From assembly GCF_002811955.1 (NCBI RefSeq), contig NZ_NPEF01000040.1, positions 1 through 22,096 on the forward strand: a DNA stretch of 22,096 nt, written 5' to 3'. The notes under the pieces were generated by a model. It made no database searches, was not told the origin of the DNA, and saw nothing but the letters and a program-made list of their open reading frames with translations. Shown here piece by piece: positions 9,871 through 22,096 of the stretch; positions within the stretch are counted from its first letter, which is position 1, and each line of letters begins with the position of its first letter. Position numbers and translations under genes: made by a program. This DNA comes from Leptospira ellisii. GTDB lineage: Bacteria; Spirochaetota; Leptospiria; Leptospirales; Leptospiraceae.

Positions 9871-11139
9871 TTATTTTCCTTTTCTGACGACCTGCATCGT
9901 TCCGCCCGCGAGAAGAATCTGCAATTCCTCTTCGGGAGTCGTTTCCCGGGGATCCGTTACGATCTTTCCGTTTCGATTTCTAACGATGGAATAACCGCGT
10001 TTCATCGTCGCAACCGGTGATAGATCCTCTACCTTGGAAAGCCAGAACTCCGCCTTTTGTTTTTTGTAATTTAGAATATTCTGAATTTTTGATGGAAGCG
10101 TTTCGTAACGTTCCAACCGAACCCTGGCGAGACTTAATTTGTTGGAAACCGCCTTTTGCAGCCTCGTTCCGATCTCATCCATACGTTGACTTCTCTGATT
10201 GAGGAGTTGCATCGGTTCCTTAAAGATGAATTTTCCGGACACAAGACGGAACCGATCCTTACCGGAAGAAACGCGAGCCGAAAGGGAAGTGCGCAATCTT
10301 CCCTCCAACTGGGACAGAAATTGCTGAATGTCCTCTTCTTTCGGAACCGCGTGTTCCGCCGCGGCGGTCGGAGTAGGGGTCGCAAAGTCGGCGGCGAAAT
10401 CCGTCAGCAGAACGTCCGTCTGGTGGCCCACGGCGGAAATGATCGGTACTCTCGAATTCGCGTAAGCCCGCACCACAGATTCGTCGTTATACGCCATCAA
10501 ATCCTCGAAGCTTCCCCCCCCGCGTCCGGCGATGATCACGTCCACGTTCCACTCGGGGCGATTGAGTTCAGCGATCGCGGCCGTTATCGAACTGGGTGCG
10601 TCCTCTCCCTGTACGACGCAGGGTGCGATGAGAATATTGATTCCCGGAAATCTAGATCTCGCGATTTTTATGATGTCTTCGATGGCCGCTCCCGAAGGAG
10701 AAGTTGCGATTCCCAGCGTTTTCGGAAAGGAAGGAATTCTTCTTTTTTTCTCCGGATCAAAAACACCTTCCGCTGTTAATTTTTGTTTGAGCCGCTCGAT
10801 CCGAAGTAGTATGTCTCCTTGTCCGAGTTCTTCGACCTTGTTTACGTTGAGATTGTAGGATCCTCCCGCTTCATACAGGGTGACCGATCCGTAAACTTGG
10901 ATCTCTTTTCCGTCGGAGAGGGGTTTCCCCGAATAATTCTTATTGGAATAATTGAAGAACGTACAGCGTATAAGCGAGGTTTCGTCCTTCAGGGAAAAAT
11001 AGATATGACCCGAGTTGGGTCTACTATAATTGGAAATCTCGCCGCGCACCCAGACGTTTTTCAGATCCGGAGATCCGGAGATCAGACCTTTGATGACCTT
11101 CGTGATCTCGCCGACGGAAAGGGGTTTGGTTTCTTCCAA
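9871..11139 (-). CDS. xseA: Exodeoxyribonuclease VII large subunit
   Basis: This is the 422-residue catalytic subunit of exonuclease VII, a metal-assisted nuclease of single-stranded DNA used in mismatch and recombination repair. The N-terminal OB-fold (about 25-105) binds DNA, with W-V-R-G-E-I-S and G-H-I-Y-F-S-L-K-D. The nuclease domain follows, with [10 protein letters not shown] (147-156), R-G-G-G-S-F-E-D (206-213), G-H-Q-T-D (238-242) and T-P-T-P-T-A-A-A-E (254-262), then a long helical region that binds XseB. The start is TTG at 11139, immediately after the TAA of the upstream permease, with AAGGGG about nine bases upstream; no better start fits the conserved N-terminus. The codons for the Gly run create eight G in a row. 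Confidence 0.96.
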   Translation of the reverse strand: MEETKPLSVGEITKVIKGLISGSPDLKNVWVRGEISNYSRPNSGHIYFSLKDETSLIRCTFFNYSNKNYSGKPLSDGKEIQVYGSVTLYEAGGSYNLNVNKVEELGQGDILLRIERLKQKLTAEGVFDPEKKRRIPSFPKTLGIATSPSGAAIEDIIKIARSRFPGINILIAPCVVQGEDAPSSITAAIAELNRPEWNVDVIIAGRGGGSFEDLMAYNDESVVRAYANSRVPIISAVGHQTDVLLTDFAADFATPTPTAAAEHAVPKEEDIQQFLSQLEGRLRTSLSARVSSGKDRFRLVSGKFIFKEPMQLLNQRSQRMDEIGTRLQKAVSNKLSLARVRLERYETLPSKIQNILNYKKQKAEFWLSKVEDLSPVATMKRGYSIVRNRNGKIVTDPRETTPEEELQILLAGGTMQVVRKGK

Positions 11140-12270
11140 TTACCGATGCCCCTTGTTCAAAAGGAGTTCCCTTCGATACAACTTCCAGAAATCCCACAGA
11201 ATGACGACTAACGTGACGGCGACGGGTCCCACCACCAGCCCCATGATTCCGAATTCCTTGATTCCTCCGATGAGGGATAAGAAGATCAAAAGGGGATGCA
11301 CCTGGAGTTTTTTATCGAGCATCCTCGGCTTGAGGAAGTTTTCCAGCGCGAGATAAAAGAACAATCCGGCTCCCATAAAAAACAGAGCCATCATCGGATT
11401 GTTCTCCAAAAACAGGATATAAAGTCCGATCGGAAGCCAGACCACGGAGGTTCCCACTACGGGAATGATGGAAAAAAACGCGGCGAGACTGGCGTACAAA
11501 AACGGGCTTGAAATTCCCGCGATGAGCAGAAGCACGTAAACCGCGGCTCCCTGTAAAATCGATATGATAAGATTCCCTCGAATCACCGTCTGGCCGGCGA
11601 GAGTCACCTTACGCCCCACCTGTTCCTCGAGTTGTCTCGAAAACGGAAGATTGTCAAAAAAGAAACGTTCCACTTTTTTTCCGTCCTGATACAAAAAGAA
11701 CAAAACCAAAAGCGCGAAAAACAGATTCATCAAAATTCCGGTGGGAAGTTCTATGTTTCCCAAAATGAAGGAGGACGCGTTGCTCAAGATTCCGTAGATG
11801 CTGTCCAGGTTCAGGATATCCACGTAGTTTTCCGCGAATTCCCCGTAGATTTCGGGAACCTTCACCCAGAAAAATTCGTTGTCGGTGATGAAATCCGTGA
11901 GCATCGCGAAATTCATCAGGGTCTCGACAACCTTGTCTTCGCTTAACGAAATTCTCAATTTAAACAGAATGGACAGGGCTTCCTGGATCAGGGTACGGAT
12001 GACGAAATAGGAAGGGATCAACACGACCATGGAAACGAGGGTGATCATGATCCAGGGAACGAGCCACTGAAACCGTTCTCCCAGATATCCCTTGAGAAGT
12101 TTGTATTGTCTTCTCGTGGCGAGATAGAGGATCAGCGCCATCAATGAGGAATACAGATAAGGCCGGAATACGAGAAAGAAAACGCCTAACGCGAAGACGA
12201 ATAATACGGAAAAAAAAATGAGGAAGGTGTATTTCCCCGGCTCTGGATTTACGTGTACCGGTTCCAACAT
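11140..12270 (-). CDS. AI-2E family transporter (permease)
   Basis: The 376-residue product belongs by topology and pattern to the AI-2E/PerM permease family (PF01594). It has two N-terminal membrane helices (about 14-55), a third (about 70-95), a long amphipathic stretch (110-165), then a C-terminal block of membrane helices. Recognisable family features include the L-F-F-L-Y-Q-D-G-K motif near 190, G-N-L-I-I-S-I-L-Q-G-A, and the late F-L-K-P-R-M-L motif followed by H-P-L-L-I-F-L-S-L-I-G-G. Members export small molecules or ions (AI-2 in E. coli TqsA, Na+/H+ exchange in others); the substrate here cannot be read from sequence. Its stop codon is directly followed by the xseA TTG and its ATG is four bases after the stop of the upstream gene, so all are one transcript. 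Confidence 0.9.
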   Translation of the reverse strand: MLEPVHVNPEPGKYTFLIFFSVLFVFALGVFFLVFRPYLYSSLMALILYLATRRQYKLLKGYLGERFQWLVPWIMITLVSMVVLIPSYFVIRTLIQEALSILFKLRISLSEDKVVETLMNFAMLTDFITDNEFFWVKVPEIYGEFAENYVDILNLDSIYGILSNASSFILGNIELPTGILMNLFFALLVLFFLYQDGKKVERFFFDNLPFSRQLEEQVGRKVTLAGQTVIRGNLIISILQGAAVYVLLLIAGISSPFLYASLAAFFSIIPVVGTSVVWLPIGLYILFLENNPMMALFFMGAGLFFYLALENFLKPRMLDKKLQVHPLLIFLSLIGGIKEFGIMGLVVGPVAVTLVVILWDFWKLYRRELLLNKGHR

Positions 12271-12273
12271 CGT

Positions 12274-12852
12274 TTAATTTCCCGATTTCTTATAGAACAG
12301 TTTGATACGGCTGCCTTCCGGAACCGCTTCGATCTGGATCGTAACCACTTTCTTATTCTGGCTTTCCGCCATAATCACGGTTTTCCGTTCCTCGTTTTCC
12401 TCCTGCAGAACCCTCCAGGAAAGGGACTGAAAGATGGACGCGTAGTAGACTTCCATCTGTCTTTTTTGAAACGAGTGCGTAAATAAAAGGAAGGATTCCC
12501 GGGTATCGAAATAGCCGCGTTCCGATTTCAGTTCGGTGGAATACAAAAGTTCGGAACCTTCCGGGACGAATTCGATCGGAAGCGATCTCGGATTACGGAC
12601 CGGATGATATTGCAGGGTCAATTTATTATAACGATACAATTCCGTTTTGGTTCCGGAATCCGCGAACGAGGAATCGGACGCGCCGATTCCGATGCAAAAA
12701 AGGGAAACGAAAACCGCCTTCGAAGCCGAACATACGGCCGAGGCGAAGTATTTCAAAACGGAACGATCCGGATTTTTCCGGAACCGGTCGAAACTTGGGA
12801 AACGTAGTTGGTTCACTTTTTTTACTTGAACCTTAAGCAGGATCACTGACAA
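12274..12852 (-). CDS. Exported hypothetical protein
   Basis: I do not recognise a family. The mature part (about 125 residues) is beta-rich and charged, with no cysteines after the signal region. The signal-peptide-like core is A-V-F-V-S-L-F-C-I-G-I-G-A, ending near S-F-A. The start is uncertain: TTG at 12852 (192 residues, weak ribosome binding site) puts the signal core unusually far in, while GTG at 12816 or TTG at 12756 would give a more normal signal peptide; the last gives 160 residues beginning M-K-Y-F. A shorter form would also free room for divergent promoters toward the DedA gene at 12871. It is the first gene of the unit leading to the permease and exonuclease VII. The protein is probably periplasmic or outer-membrane associated. 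Confidence 0.65.
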   Translation of the reverse strand: MSVILLKVQVKKVNQLRFPSFDRFRKNPDRSVLKYFASAVCSASKAVFVSLFCIGIGASDSSFADSGTKTELYRYNKLTLQYHPVRNPRSLPIEFVPEGSELLYSTELKSERGYFDTRESFLLFTHSFQKRQMEVYYASIFQSLSWRVLQEENEERKTVIMAESQNKKVVTIQIEAVPEGSRIKLFYKKSGN

Positions 12853-12870
12853 TTCTTTTTATTCATCTTC

Positions 12871-13511
12871 ATGACTTTTCAGGAAACTCTGATCCAAATT
12901 CTAAACCGCTTTTCCGAAACCGATCCAATTTTCCTCTGGTTCTTTTTCGCGTTCTCCAATTTTGCGGAAAACGTATTTCCGCCCTGGCCGGGAGATACCA
13001 TCACGGTGTTCGGCGGATTTTTGGTGGCGAGGAATCCGAATTCCTTCGGCTGGTGGGAGTTGGGCACGAGCACGTTGTTCGGAAATCTTTTGGGCGCCTG
13101 GGCCATGTATCGCTTCGGTCATCACTTTTTAAATTGGGTGCGCGCCAAGGAATTTCCGTTTAAGGATTCCCTCTACGACGAGAATTCCATCGAAAAGACG
13201 TTCTCTTGGTTTCGCAGAAACGCGGTAGCGGTGGTTTTATTCAGCCGTTTTTCGGCGGGAATCCGGTTTTTCGTTTCCATCGTCGCCGGAATGGTGAGGA
13301 TGAACTCCTTTCTTTTTTTCGGTCTGTTCGGAGTCGCGGTGTTTCTTTGGTGCGGAATTTTGATCGGTTCCGGTTTTTACCTCGGCTCGCATTGGGAAGC
13401 GGTGCTCGGTTTTTTAGAAATTTATAATAAAGTCATAGTCGGTCTGATGATCGCGGGAGCGATCGTCTATCTTTTTGTGCGAAAACGCAGACGAACGGAT
13501 CATAACGTTTC

Positions 13512-13515
<4 letters not shown>
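12871..13515 (+). CDS. DedA family (SNARE-associated/VTT domain) membrane protein
   Basis: The 214-residue polytopic inner-membrane protein has the DedA signatures: F-A-E-N-V-F-P-P-W-P-G-D (31-42, with E33 and D42) in the first re-entrant region, and F-S-R-F-S-A-G-I-R-F-F (124-134, with R126 and R132) followed by A-G-M-V-R-M. DedA proteins act in membrane lipid flipping and proton-motive-force homeostasis; some members recycle undecaprenyl phosphate or flip phosphatidylethanolamine, and sequence alone does not say which. The ATG at 12871 is divergent from the exported-protein gene. The C-terminal helix ends in the basic tail R-K-R-R-R. Its TAG stop (13513-13515) overlaps the TAA of the convergent App1-like gene, with no terminator between them. 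Confidence 0.9.
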
Positions 13516-15074
<1,559 letters not shown>

Positions 15075-15111
15075 GGGTGCGAACCTGCCTCTGATTTTTT
15101 GGGATGGGATG

Positions 15112-15175
<64 letters not shown>

Positions 15176-15200
15176 ATACGCACAAAAAAACACTGGTACG

Positions 15201-15206
15201 TATAAA
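15201..15206 (+). promoter_or_regulatory. Possible -10 element for the Smr-cimA-pth-xerC-hslVU unit
   Basis: TATAAA (5 of 6 to the -10 consensus) lies 17 bases before the ATG at 15223 in the only non-coding gap upstream of the six-gene unit. No good -35 is visible at 16-18 bases, and the leader would be only about ten bases, so this is weak. Confidence 0.3.
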
Positions 15207-15222
15207 TGAGATTCCGGATCGT

Positions 15223-15534
15223 ATGAAAAAAAACTCAGCCAGATCCGGTTATTCCGGAGCGAAAACGATTTACATCCGAAAGCTGAGGTTCGAAGAAGCC
15301 AAACAAAAATTGGACCGGGAAATCCAGGAAGCGTTTCTGGCCGGGGAAACTCTGATCGAAATCGTACATGGAATCGGAGAAGGGGTTCTGAAAAAACTGG
15401 CGGCGGACACGATCCGAACGCACGACTTTCTGAAGGAAGTGGATTATTCCCAATTCGGAATTTCCAATCCGGGTTCCACCTTAGTCGAAATTTTAGGTCC
15501 CGATAAGGAAACTCTGAAAAGGTATCTCAAATGA
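15223..15534 (+). CDS. Small Smr-domain protein
   Basis: The 103-residue product is a stand-alone Smr domain, the module found at the C-terminus of MutS2. The central helix-turn signature H-G-I-G-E-G followed by L-K-K-L (about residues 50-60) matches the H-G-x-G-x-G core; the upstream position usually L-D-x-H reads L-R-F-E here, so the conserved histidine of that motif is missing. Smr domains bind or nick DNA or RNA. I chose ATG at 15223 over an upstream TTG (15163), which would add 20 residues lacking Smr character and overlap the likely promoter. Its TGA overlaps the cimA ATG (ATGA at 15531-15534), so it is translationally coupled to cimA. Confidence 0.85.
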   Translation: MKKNSARSGYSGAKTIYIRKLRFEEAKQKLDREIQEAFLAGETLIEIVHGIGEGVLKKLAADTIRTHDFLKEVDYSQFGISNPGSTLVEILGPDKETLKRYLK

Positions 15535-17081
15535 CAAAAACGACCGCTAAAGTCGAAATCTTAGACGTGACCCTGAGGGACGGAGAACAAACCAGAGGGG
15601 TCAGTTTTTCCACTTCCGAAAAATTGAATATAGCCAAATTTCTTCTGCAAAAACTCGACATCGATCGGGTGGAAATAGCTTCGGCCCGGGTTTCCAAAGG
15701 GGAATTCGAAACGGTTCAAAAGATCATAGAATGGGCGAACACCGAATCCCTCTCGGACCGGATCGAACTCCTGGGATTCGTGGACGGAAATCGAACCGTG
15801 GATTGGATCCGGGACGCGGGCGCCAAGGTACTCAATCTTTTGACCAAGGGTTCCTTACATCATTTGGAAAAACAACTCGGCAAAACCCCGCAGGAATTCT
15901 TCAAAGACGTTTCGTTTACGATCGATTATGCGAGAAAAAACGGTCTCAGAGTCAACGTCTATTTGGAGGATTGGTCCAACGGATTCAGAAACAGTCCCGA
16001 ATACGTAGATTCCCTGGTGTCGCATCTTTCCAAGGAGAACGTAGAACGGATCTTTCTTCCTGACACGTTAGGCGTCCTTTCTCCCTCCGAAACGTATCGC
16101 GGCGTGGACGAACTCGTCCAAAAATTTCCGGAACTTCATTTCGAATTTCACGGCCACAACGACTACGACCTTTCCGTGGCGAACAGCCTGGAAGCGATAC
16201 GGGCCGGAGTCAAAGGGGTTCACGCTTCCGTAAACGGTCTGGGTGAAAGGGCGGGCAACACGCCTCTTGAAGCGCTGATCACCGCCATCCACGATAAAAC
16301 CGAATTCAAAACGAAGGTGAACGAACTCGCGATCACGGAGGCGAGTCGTCTCGTGGAAGTGTTCAGCGGTAAACGGATCTCCGCCAATCGACCCATCGTA
16401 GGAGAGGACGTGTTCACCCAAACCGCGGGTGTTCACGCCGACGGGGACAAAAAGGGAAATCTTTACGCCAATCCGATTTTGCCGGAACGTTTCGGAAGAA
16501 AAAGAAGTTACGCGTTGGGCAAACTCGCCGGCAAAGCGAGCATTTCGGAGAACGTAAAACAACTCGGAATGGTTTTGAGCGACGTCGTTCTTCAGAAAGT
16601 GCTGGAACGAGTGATCGAACTCGGAGACCAGAACAAACTCGTGACCCCGGAGGATCTTCCGTTTATCATCGCGGACGTTTCCGGAAGAACGGGGGAAAAA
16701 GTGATCGAAATCAAATCCTGCAACATTCATTCCGGAATCGGAATCCGTCCCCACGCGCAGATCGAAATCGAATACCAAGGCAAGGTGCATAAGGAAATTT
16801 CGGAAGGGGACGGAGGATACGACGCGTTTATGAACGCGCTGACGAAGGTGACCAATCGTGTGGGCATCTCCATTCCCAAACTGGTGGACTACGAGGTGAG
16901 AATTCCTCCCGGAGGAAAAACGGACGCGCTCGTGGAAACGATGATCACCTGGAACAAGTCCGCGGAAGCGGAAGAAGGACAAACCTTCAAAACGATGGGA
17001 GTTCATCCCGATCAGACGATCGCGGCCGTACAAGCCACGGAAAAAATGCTCAACCAAATCCTACAACCATGGCAAACCTAA
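15531..17081 (+). CDS. cimA: (R)-citramalate synthase
   Basis: The enzyme condenses pyruvate with acetyl-CoA to (R)-citramalate, the first step of the threonine-independent isoleucine pathway. The 516-residue length equals that of the L. interrogans enzyme. The TIM-barrel catalytic domain (1-325) has R16-D17-G18-E19 at the active site, metal ligands D17, H207, H209 and pyruvate-pocket residues L81, L104, Y144, with E146, H302, D304, N310, L311 and Y312 for catalysis and acetyl-CoA. The C-terminal regulatory domain (about 390-516) holds the isoleucine-binding residues Y430, D431, L451, Y454, I458 and T464, so feedback inhibition by isoleucine is expected. These positions are from memory of the published structure and match exactly. 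The ATG overlaps the Smr stop; the last 13 bases overlap pth. Confidence 0.97.
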   Translation: MTKTTAKVEILDVTLRDGEQTRGVSFSTSEKLNIAKFLLQKLDIDRVEIASARVSKGEFETVQKIIEWANTESLSDRIELLGFVDGNRTVDWIRDAGAKVLNLLTKGSLHHLEKQLGKTPQEFFKDVSFTIDYARKNGLRVNVYLEDWSNGFRNSPEYVDSLVSHLSKENVERIFLPDTLGVLSPSETYRGVDELVQKFPELHFEFHGHNDYDLSVANSLEAIRAGVKGVHASVNGLGERAGNTPLEALITAIHDKTEFKTKVNELAITEASRLVEVFSGKRISANRPIVGEDVFTQTAGVHADGDKKGNLYANPILPERFGRKRSYALGKLAGKASISENVKQLGMVLSDVVLQKVLERVIELGDQNKLVTPEDLPFIIADVSGRTGEKVIEIKSCNIHSGIGIRPHAQIEIEYQGKVHKEISEGDGGYDAFMNALTKVTNRVGISIPKLVDYEVRIPPGGKTDALVETMITWNKSAEAEEGQTFKTMGVHPDQTIAAVQATEKMLNQILQPWQT

Positions 17082-17641
17082 AACTGTTGTTAGTCGGAAT
17101 CGGCAATCCCGGACCGAAATACGTCCATCATCGGCACAACATCGGTTTTGTGATTTTGGATTCGTTTTTGGATTCCCATTCCGGAACGTATCAAACCAAT
17201 TCCAAATATTCCTTGGCCCGCACGGACGAGGAAGGATTGACTCTGTTCTATCTCAAACCTCTGGAATTCATGAATCTCTCCGGAAAGGCAGTGGCCGAAA
17301 TCGCGAAGAAGAACGGAATTCCCCCGGAAAATATTCTGGTCATACACGACGAAATCGATTTCGAATTCGGAAAACTGAAGTTGAAAGGGGGCGGCGGTCA
17401 CGCGGGTCATAACGGCCTGAGGGATATCGTGGAAAAACTGGGAAACAACGCCTTTTTTCGGCTTCGATTCGGAGTGGGAAAACCCTCGGATTCTTCGGAG
17501 GTTCCCAATCATGTTCTTTCCAATTTTAAGCCGGAAGAACGGGAAAAAATCCCCGCGCTCGTACAAACCTGCGAACAAAAAATCTCCGATTGGATCCGAG
17601 AAAGAAAAAACGGATTTCGAAAAGTCTCCGATAATCAGTAA
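17069..17641 (+). CDS. pth: Peptidyl-tRNA hydrolase
   Basis: The 190-residue cytoplasmic enzyme frees tRNA from peptidyl-tRNAs that drop off ribosomes. The family motifs are all present: G-I-G-N13-P-G near the start, catalytic H23 (R-H-N-I-G-F), N69 (F-M-N-L-S-G), D94 (I-H-D-E-I-D) and N115 (G-H-N-G-L-R-D), the equivalents of E. coli N10, H20, N68, D93 and N114. The R-F-G-V-G-K-P motif follows. Length is normal. The ATG at 17069 lies inside the end of cimA (13-base overlap) and lacks an obvious Shine-Dalgarno sequence, so it probably depends on translation of cimA. Confidence 0.96.
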   Translation: MANLKLLLVGIGNPGPKYVHHRHNIGFVILDSFLDSHSGTYQTNSKYSLARTDEEGLTLFYLKPLEFMNLSGKAVAEIAKKNGIPPENILVIHDEIDFEFGKLKLKGGGGHAGHNGLRDIVEKLGNNAFFRLRFGVGKPSDSSEVPNHVLSNFKPEEREKIPALVQTCEQKISDWIRERKNGFRKVSDNQ

Positions 17642-17669
17642 GACGAATCGCGTTTTACCGAAATCATAC

Positions 17670-17673
17670 GGAG
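17670..17673 (+). promoter_or_regulatory. xerC: Ribosome binding site deciding a TTG start for xerC
   Basis: GGAG lies seven bases before the TTG at 17681. No ATG or GTG with comparable spacing precedes the conserved N-terminal domain, so TTG is the probable start. Confidence 0.65.
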
Positions 17674-17680
17674 AAATTCA

Positions 17681-19145
<1,465 letters not shown>

Positions 19146-19155
19146 AGAAACGAAC

Positions 19156-20592
19156 ATGACCGATCATTGGAAAAACCAGGAACTAGAACCCGCACCCGAA
19201 GAGGAACTCACTCCCCGGGAAATCGTCGCCAAGCTGGACGAACACATCATTGGACAAAAAAACGCCAAAAAAGCGGTGGCGATCGCCCTCAGAAATAGGA
19301 CCAGAAGAAAGAAGCTCGATCCCGAAATGAGGGAGGAGATCTATCCCAAGAACATCATCATGATCGGACCCACGGGCGTCGGAAAAACCGAAATCGCCCG
19401 GAGACTTTCCAAACTCTGCGGAGCTCCGTTTCTCAAAGTGGAGGCGACGAAATACACCGAAGTGGGGTATGTGGGACGCGATGTGGAATCGATGATCCGC
19501 GATCTTGCTGTCATCTCGATGAATCTCGTAAAACAGGAATTCCGTTCCAAAGTGGAGGAAACCGCAAAACAAAAGGCGGAAGAAACCCTTCTCGATATCT
19601 TATTACCCTTTCCGGGAGAATCCAAACCCCAGACCGGACAAATCGCCGGTTTCGCGACCTCTCCGCTTCCCGATGAAGAGGAAAGAAAAACGCATTTTCT
19701 CGAAACCAGAGAGTTTATGAGAAAAAAATTAAAGAACGGAAAATTGGACGATCAGGAAGTGGAACTGGATCTACCGAACCCGTCCAATTCACAAATTCCC
19801 ATGCTGCAGGTTTTCGGAGCGGGGAATTTCGAAGACTTGGACAATCAATTGCAGAACGTTTTAGGGGATATGCTTCCTAAAAAAAACAAAAAGAGAAAAC
19901 TCAAAATTCCGGAAGCGCTCAAAACCTTGGAGGAAGCGGAAGCCGAAAAATTGCTCGATCCGGACAAGGTGCAGCGCGAAGCGCTGCGCAGGGTAGAAGA
20001 AATGGGAATCATCTTTTTGGACGAGATCGATAAGATCGCAGGTCGGGAAAGTAAATCGGGAGCGGACGTATCTAGAGAAGGTGTACAAAGGGATCTGCTT
20101 CCCATCGTGGAAGGAGCGACCGTCAATACCAAAATCGGCCCCGTTCGAACGGATCACATTCTATTCATCGCCGCAGGCGCGTTTCATATGTCCAAACCTT
20201 CGGATCTGATTCCGGAACTACAGGGGCGGTTTCCGATTCGTGTGGAATTGGAAAAGCTCTCGAGAGAGGATTTCGAAAGAATTTTGACGGCACCCCGTTC
20301 GTCTTTGACGAGACAATACCAAGCGCTTCTGGCGACCGATTCGATTCAAACCGAATTCACGCCGGAAGGAATCCGTGAAATCGCGCGGATCGCCTTTGAG
20401 ATGAACGAAAAACACGAGAACATAGGCGCCCGAAGACTCAATACGATTTTGGAACGTTTATTGGAAGAGGTGAGTTTCGAAGGGCCGGATCTTCCCGAAT
20501 CGGAAAAAAAAGTTACGATCGACGGGAACTACGTTCTGAATCGTTTGCAAGGAGTGATTCAGGACAAGGATCTGAGTCAGTATATCCTTTAG
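19156..20592 (+). CDS. hslU: ATP-dependent protease ATPase subunit HslU (ClpY)
   Basis: HslU is the AAA+ unfoldase that feeds substrates to HslV. The 478-residue product has the N-terminal P-R-E-I-V-x-x-L-D signature (20-28), Walker A G-P-T-G-V-G-K-T (71-78), the pore loop G-Y-V-G (104-107), a long inserted I-domain (about 115-275, variable and charged), Walker B I-I-F-L-D-E-I-D near 285-292, an arginine-finger region in G-R-F-P-I-R near 357, and the sensor-2 motif G-A-R-R-L near 423. It ends in the family tail L-S-Q-Y-I-L, which docks into HslV. It is about 35 residues longer than E. coli HslU, mostly in the I-domain. ATG start, weak ribosome binding site, ten bases after hslV. A weak hairpin follows the stop. 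Confidence 0.97.
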   Translation: MTDHWKNQELEPAPEEELTPREIVAKLDEHIIGQKNAKKAVAIALRNRTRRKKLDPEMREEIYPKNIIMIGPTGVGKTEIARRLSKLCGAPFLKVEATKYTEVGYVGRDVESMIRDLAVISMNLVKQEFRSKVEETAKQKAEETLLDILLPFPGESKPQTGQIAGFATSPLPDEEERKTHFLETREFMRKKLKNGKLDDQEVELDLPNPSNSQIPMLQVFGAGNFEDLDNQLQNVLGDMLPKKNKKRKLKIPEALKTLEEAEAEKLLDPDKVQREALRRVEEMGIIFLDEIDKIAGRESKSGADVSREGVQRDLLPIVEGATVNTKIGPVRTDHILFIAAGAFHMSKPSDLIPELQGRFPIRVELEKLSREDFERILTAPRSSLTRQYQALLATDSIQTEFTPEGIREIARIAFEMNEKHENIGARRLNTILERLLEEVSFEGPDLPESEKKVTIDGNYVLNRLQGVIQDKDLSQYIL

Positions 20593-20675
20593 GAGTCGCC
20601 GCTTTTTTCGGAAATTACGGAAACGGCTTCGATTCTATTTGACGAAAGTCCGCAAATATCGCGTGAATAGACCCT

Positions 20676-21971
20676 ATGTCTTTCACCCGATCCTCCGTTT
20701 TCCAATCCTTAAAATTCCCGCGGAAGCTTTTTTCGCTTACCGTATTTTTCTGTTATGTGCTTTTCGTTTCGAGCGGATGCGAATGGATTCAAAAAACGCT
20801 CGTGGAAGTGCTCGGCGCTCCCGATTCCTATAAGGCCGAAGGGGACCCGAATTCCCTAAAACCTATCTTCGCAGGTAAAGACGAAACGAAAAAGAAAATC
20901 TCCGTTACGTTGACGGAGGTCTCGGCGGGATTCAACCAACCTACGGACATTCAATTTCCTCCGGGAGAATCGGAAACCTTTCTCGTGACCGAACAAAAGG
21001 GAAAACTCCGCTGGGGGAAGGTGCGAAAAAACGAAACCGGAATATTATTGACTTTGAATGTACTGTCCGAGGCGGAACAGGGATTGTTGGGAGCGACCTT
21101 TCATCCTGACTTCGCCAAAAACGGAAAGTTATACGTGAACTACGTGACCAAGGTGAACGGAAAGGACACGAGCCGAGTTTCGGAATGGATCGCGTCTTCG
21201 CCCAAAGATCTGCCGAATTCCAAGTTAGGATCCGAACGGATCGTTATGGAAGTGACGCAACCGTTTCCGAATCACAATGCGGGACAACTTGCTTTCGGAC
21301 CCGACGGATATTTGTATGTCGGCTGGGGAGACGGCGGGTGGAAGGATGATCCGAAAAAGAACGGACAAAATCCGAAGACGCTTTTGGGAAGTATGTTGCG
21401 GATCGACGTAAATACGACCGAAAACGGAAAAGGTTATGCCGTTCCCAAGGACAATCCTTTCGTAAACGACGCGTGTTGCGCTCCGGAAACGTTCGCCTAC
21501 GGGTTTAGAAATCCTTGGAGATACGGTTTTGATCCGAAAGGAAGATTGATCGCCGCCGACGTGGGACAGGATCTCTGGGAAGAGATCAATATCGTGGAAC
21601 GCGGTAAAAACTACGGCTGGAACGTAAAGGAAGCGACTCATTGTTTCGAACCGAAGGAGAATTGCGATTCTCAGGGACTTCAAGATCCGATTTATGAATA
21701 CGGAAGAGAAGAGGGACAGTCGATCACCGGTGGATACGTGTATCACGGGAAAAAAGCGAAAGAGCTAACCGGCAAATACGTATTCGCGGATTTCGTTTCC
21801 GGAAGAATCTGGGCTCTCGATCTACCCGAACCGGGAGAAAACCGGGCCAAAGAAGTTTTTACGCTCGGGAAATGGCCGATCCTCGTTTCCACTTTCGGAA
21901 AAGACGCAAACGGAGACGTTTATTTGGCGGATTTCGGAAGCGGAAAAATATACAGAATCGATTCGAAATAA
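20676..21971 (+). CDS. PQQ-dependent sugar dehydrogenase family lipoprotein
   Basis: The 431-residue product has the six-bladed propeller pattern of the glucose/sorbosone dehydrogenase family (PF07995): F-N-Q-P-T-D-I near the start, [50 protein letters not shown], and N-Y-G-W-N. Relatives oxidise aldoses in the periplasm with PQQ; whether this one binds PQQ, or another quinone, is not shown. The N-terminus is basic, then hydrophobic, ending in V-S-S-G-C35-E, a plausible spirochaetal lipobox, so it is probably a lipoprotein. A vicinal pair C-C lies before [11 protein letters not shown] at 20676 has no Shine-Dalgarno sequence; TTGACG (20639-20644) could be the -35 of its own promoter. It is 83 bases after hslU. 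Confidence 0.88.
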   Translation: MSFTRSSVFQSLKFPRKLFSLTVFFCYVLFVSSGCEWIQKTLVEVLGAPDSYKAEGDPNSLKPIFAGKDETKKKISVTLTEVSAGFNQPTDIQFPPGESETFLVTEQKGKLRWGKVRKNETGILLTLNVLSEAEQGLLGATFHPDFAKNGKLYVNYVTKVNGKDTSRVSEWIASSPKDLPNSKLGSERIVMEVTQPFPNHNAGQLAFGPDGYLYVGWGDGGWKDDPKKNGQNPKTLLGSMLRIDVNTTENGKGYAVPKDNPFVNDACCAPETFAYGFRNPWRYGFDPKGRLIAADVGQDLWEEINIVERGKNYGWNVKEATHCFEPKENCDSQGLQDPIYEYGREEGQSITGGYVYHGKKAKELTGKYVFADFVSGRIWALDLPEPGENRAKEVFTLGKWPILVSTFGKDANGDVYLADFGSGKIYRIDSK

Positions 21972-21980
21972 ATGTTTCAG

Positions 21981-22007
21981 TTCGGGCGGCGCTCGTCGCC
22001 GCCCGAA
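21981..22007. terminator. GC-rich hairpin after the sugar dehydrogenase gene
   Basis: TTCGGGCGGCG (21981-21991) and CGCCGCCCGAA (21997-22007) form a perfect 11-bp stem with a five-base loop, starting ten bases after the stop codon. It is very stable but lacks a downstream T run on either strand, so termination is likely but not certain. Nothing further is recognisable to the window edge at 22096. Confidence 0.6.
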
Positions 22008-22096
22008 TATCCCATGCATACTCGTGATTTCCCGGTATGTAAAAAACTTTTTTCTTGGGTAGTTCGCTTAATAATTTCCCGGCTTCCTTGAATTCG

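Noticed and set aside
10156..10779. A 207-codon plus-strand open frame opposite xseA
   Set aside because: Antisense to the conserved nuclease core; composition is dominated by R, S and F and no family pattern is visible.
16068..17057. A 329-codon open frame on the minus strand across cimA
   Set aside because: It lies wholly opposite a gene whose residues match a characterised enzyme; its translation is rich in F, H, R and V in an irregular pattern with no recognisable motif or ribosome binding site. It is the expected shadow of the codon bias in cimA.
20593..20640. Terminator after hslU
   Set aside because: Only a four-base GCCG/CGGC stem with a bulge and TTTC/GAAA extension can be drawn, with no T run, so I do not call it.

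Overview
The window is spirochaete chromosome, almost certainly Leptospira. The strongest evidence is the citramalate synthase at 15531-17081. It has the 516-residue length and carries, at identical positions, the catalytic residues (R16, D17, Y144, E146, H302, D304, Y312) and isoleucine-pocket residues (Y430, D431, L451, Y454, I458, T464) known from the Leptospira interrogans enzyme. Base composition looks mid-40s %GC by eye (not computed), richer than L. interrogans, so a higher-GC Leptospira species is more likely. Coding density is very high and gene borders are tight. I see no CRISPR array, insertion sequence, phage or other sign of recent transfer; most of this is core genome.

Layout, left to right. 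(1) 1-2816, plus strand: the end of a type II secretion operon (a GspL-like C-terminus cut by the window edge, GspM, GspN) followed by an exported protein of unknown function. (2) A bidirectional terminator at 2799-2834, then on the minus strand a large B12-dependent (class II) ribonucleotide reductase, nrdJ. (3) A single tRNA-Asn(GUU) on the plus strand, divergent from nrdJ, followed by about 200 bp of non-coding DNA with several hairpins. (4) Minus strand: a membrane-anchored dihaem cytochrome c and a polytopic membrane protein of unknown function. (5) Minus strand: a four-gene unit reading exported hypothetical protein, AI-2E-type permease, xseA, xseB, closed by a terminator at 9410-9432. 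(6) A plus-strand DedA protein convergent with, and overlapping the stop codon of, a minus-strand App1/DUF2183-type phosphatase-domain protein. (7) 15223-20592, plus strand: a six-gene run of Smr-domain protein, cimA, pth, xerC-type recombinase, hslV, hslU, mostly overlapping or nearly so. (8) A PQQ-type sugar dehydrogenase family lipoprotein, then a GC-rich hairpin near the right edge.

The six-gene unit joins isoleucine precursor synthesis (pyruvate plus acetyl-CoA to citramalate), peptidyl-tRNA recycling, chromosome-dimer resolution and ATP-dependent proteolysis. The recombinase-hslV-hslU order is the same as codV-clpQ-clpY in Bacillus. Exonuclease VII subunits are translationally coupled to a permease. 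The least understood content is the polytopic protein at 8190-9350 (apparently an internal duplication), the App1-like protein, the exported proteins at 2085-2816 and 12274-12852, and the structured non-coding DNA after the tRNA. I did not find a convincing new multi-gene system.
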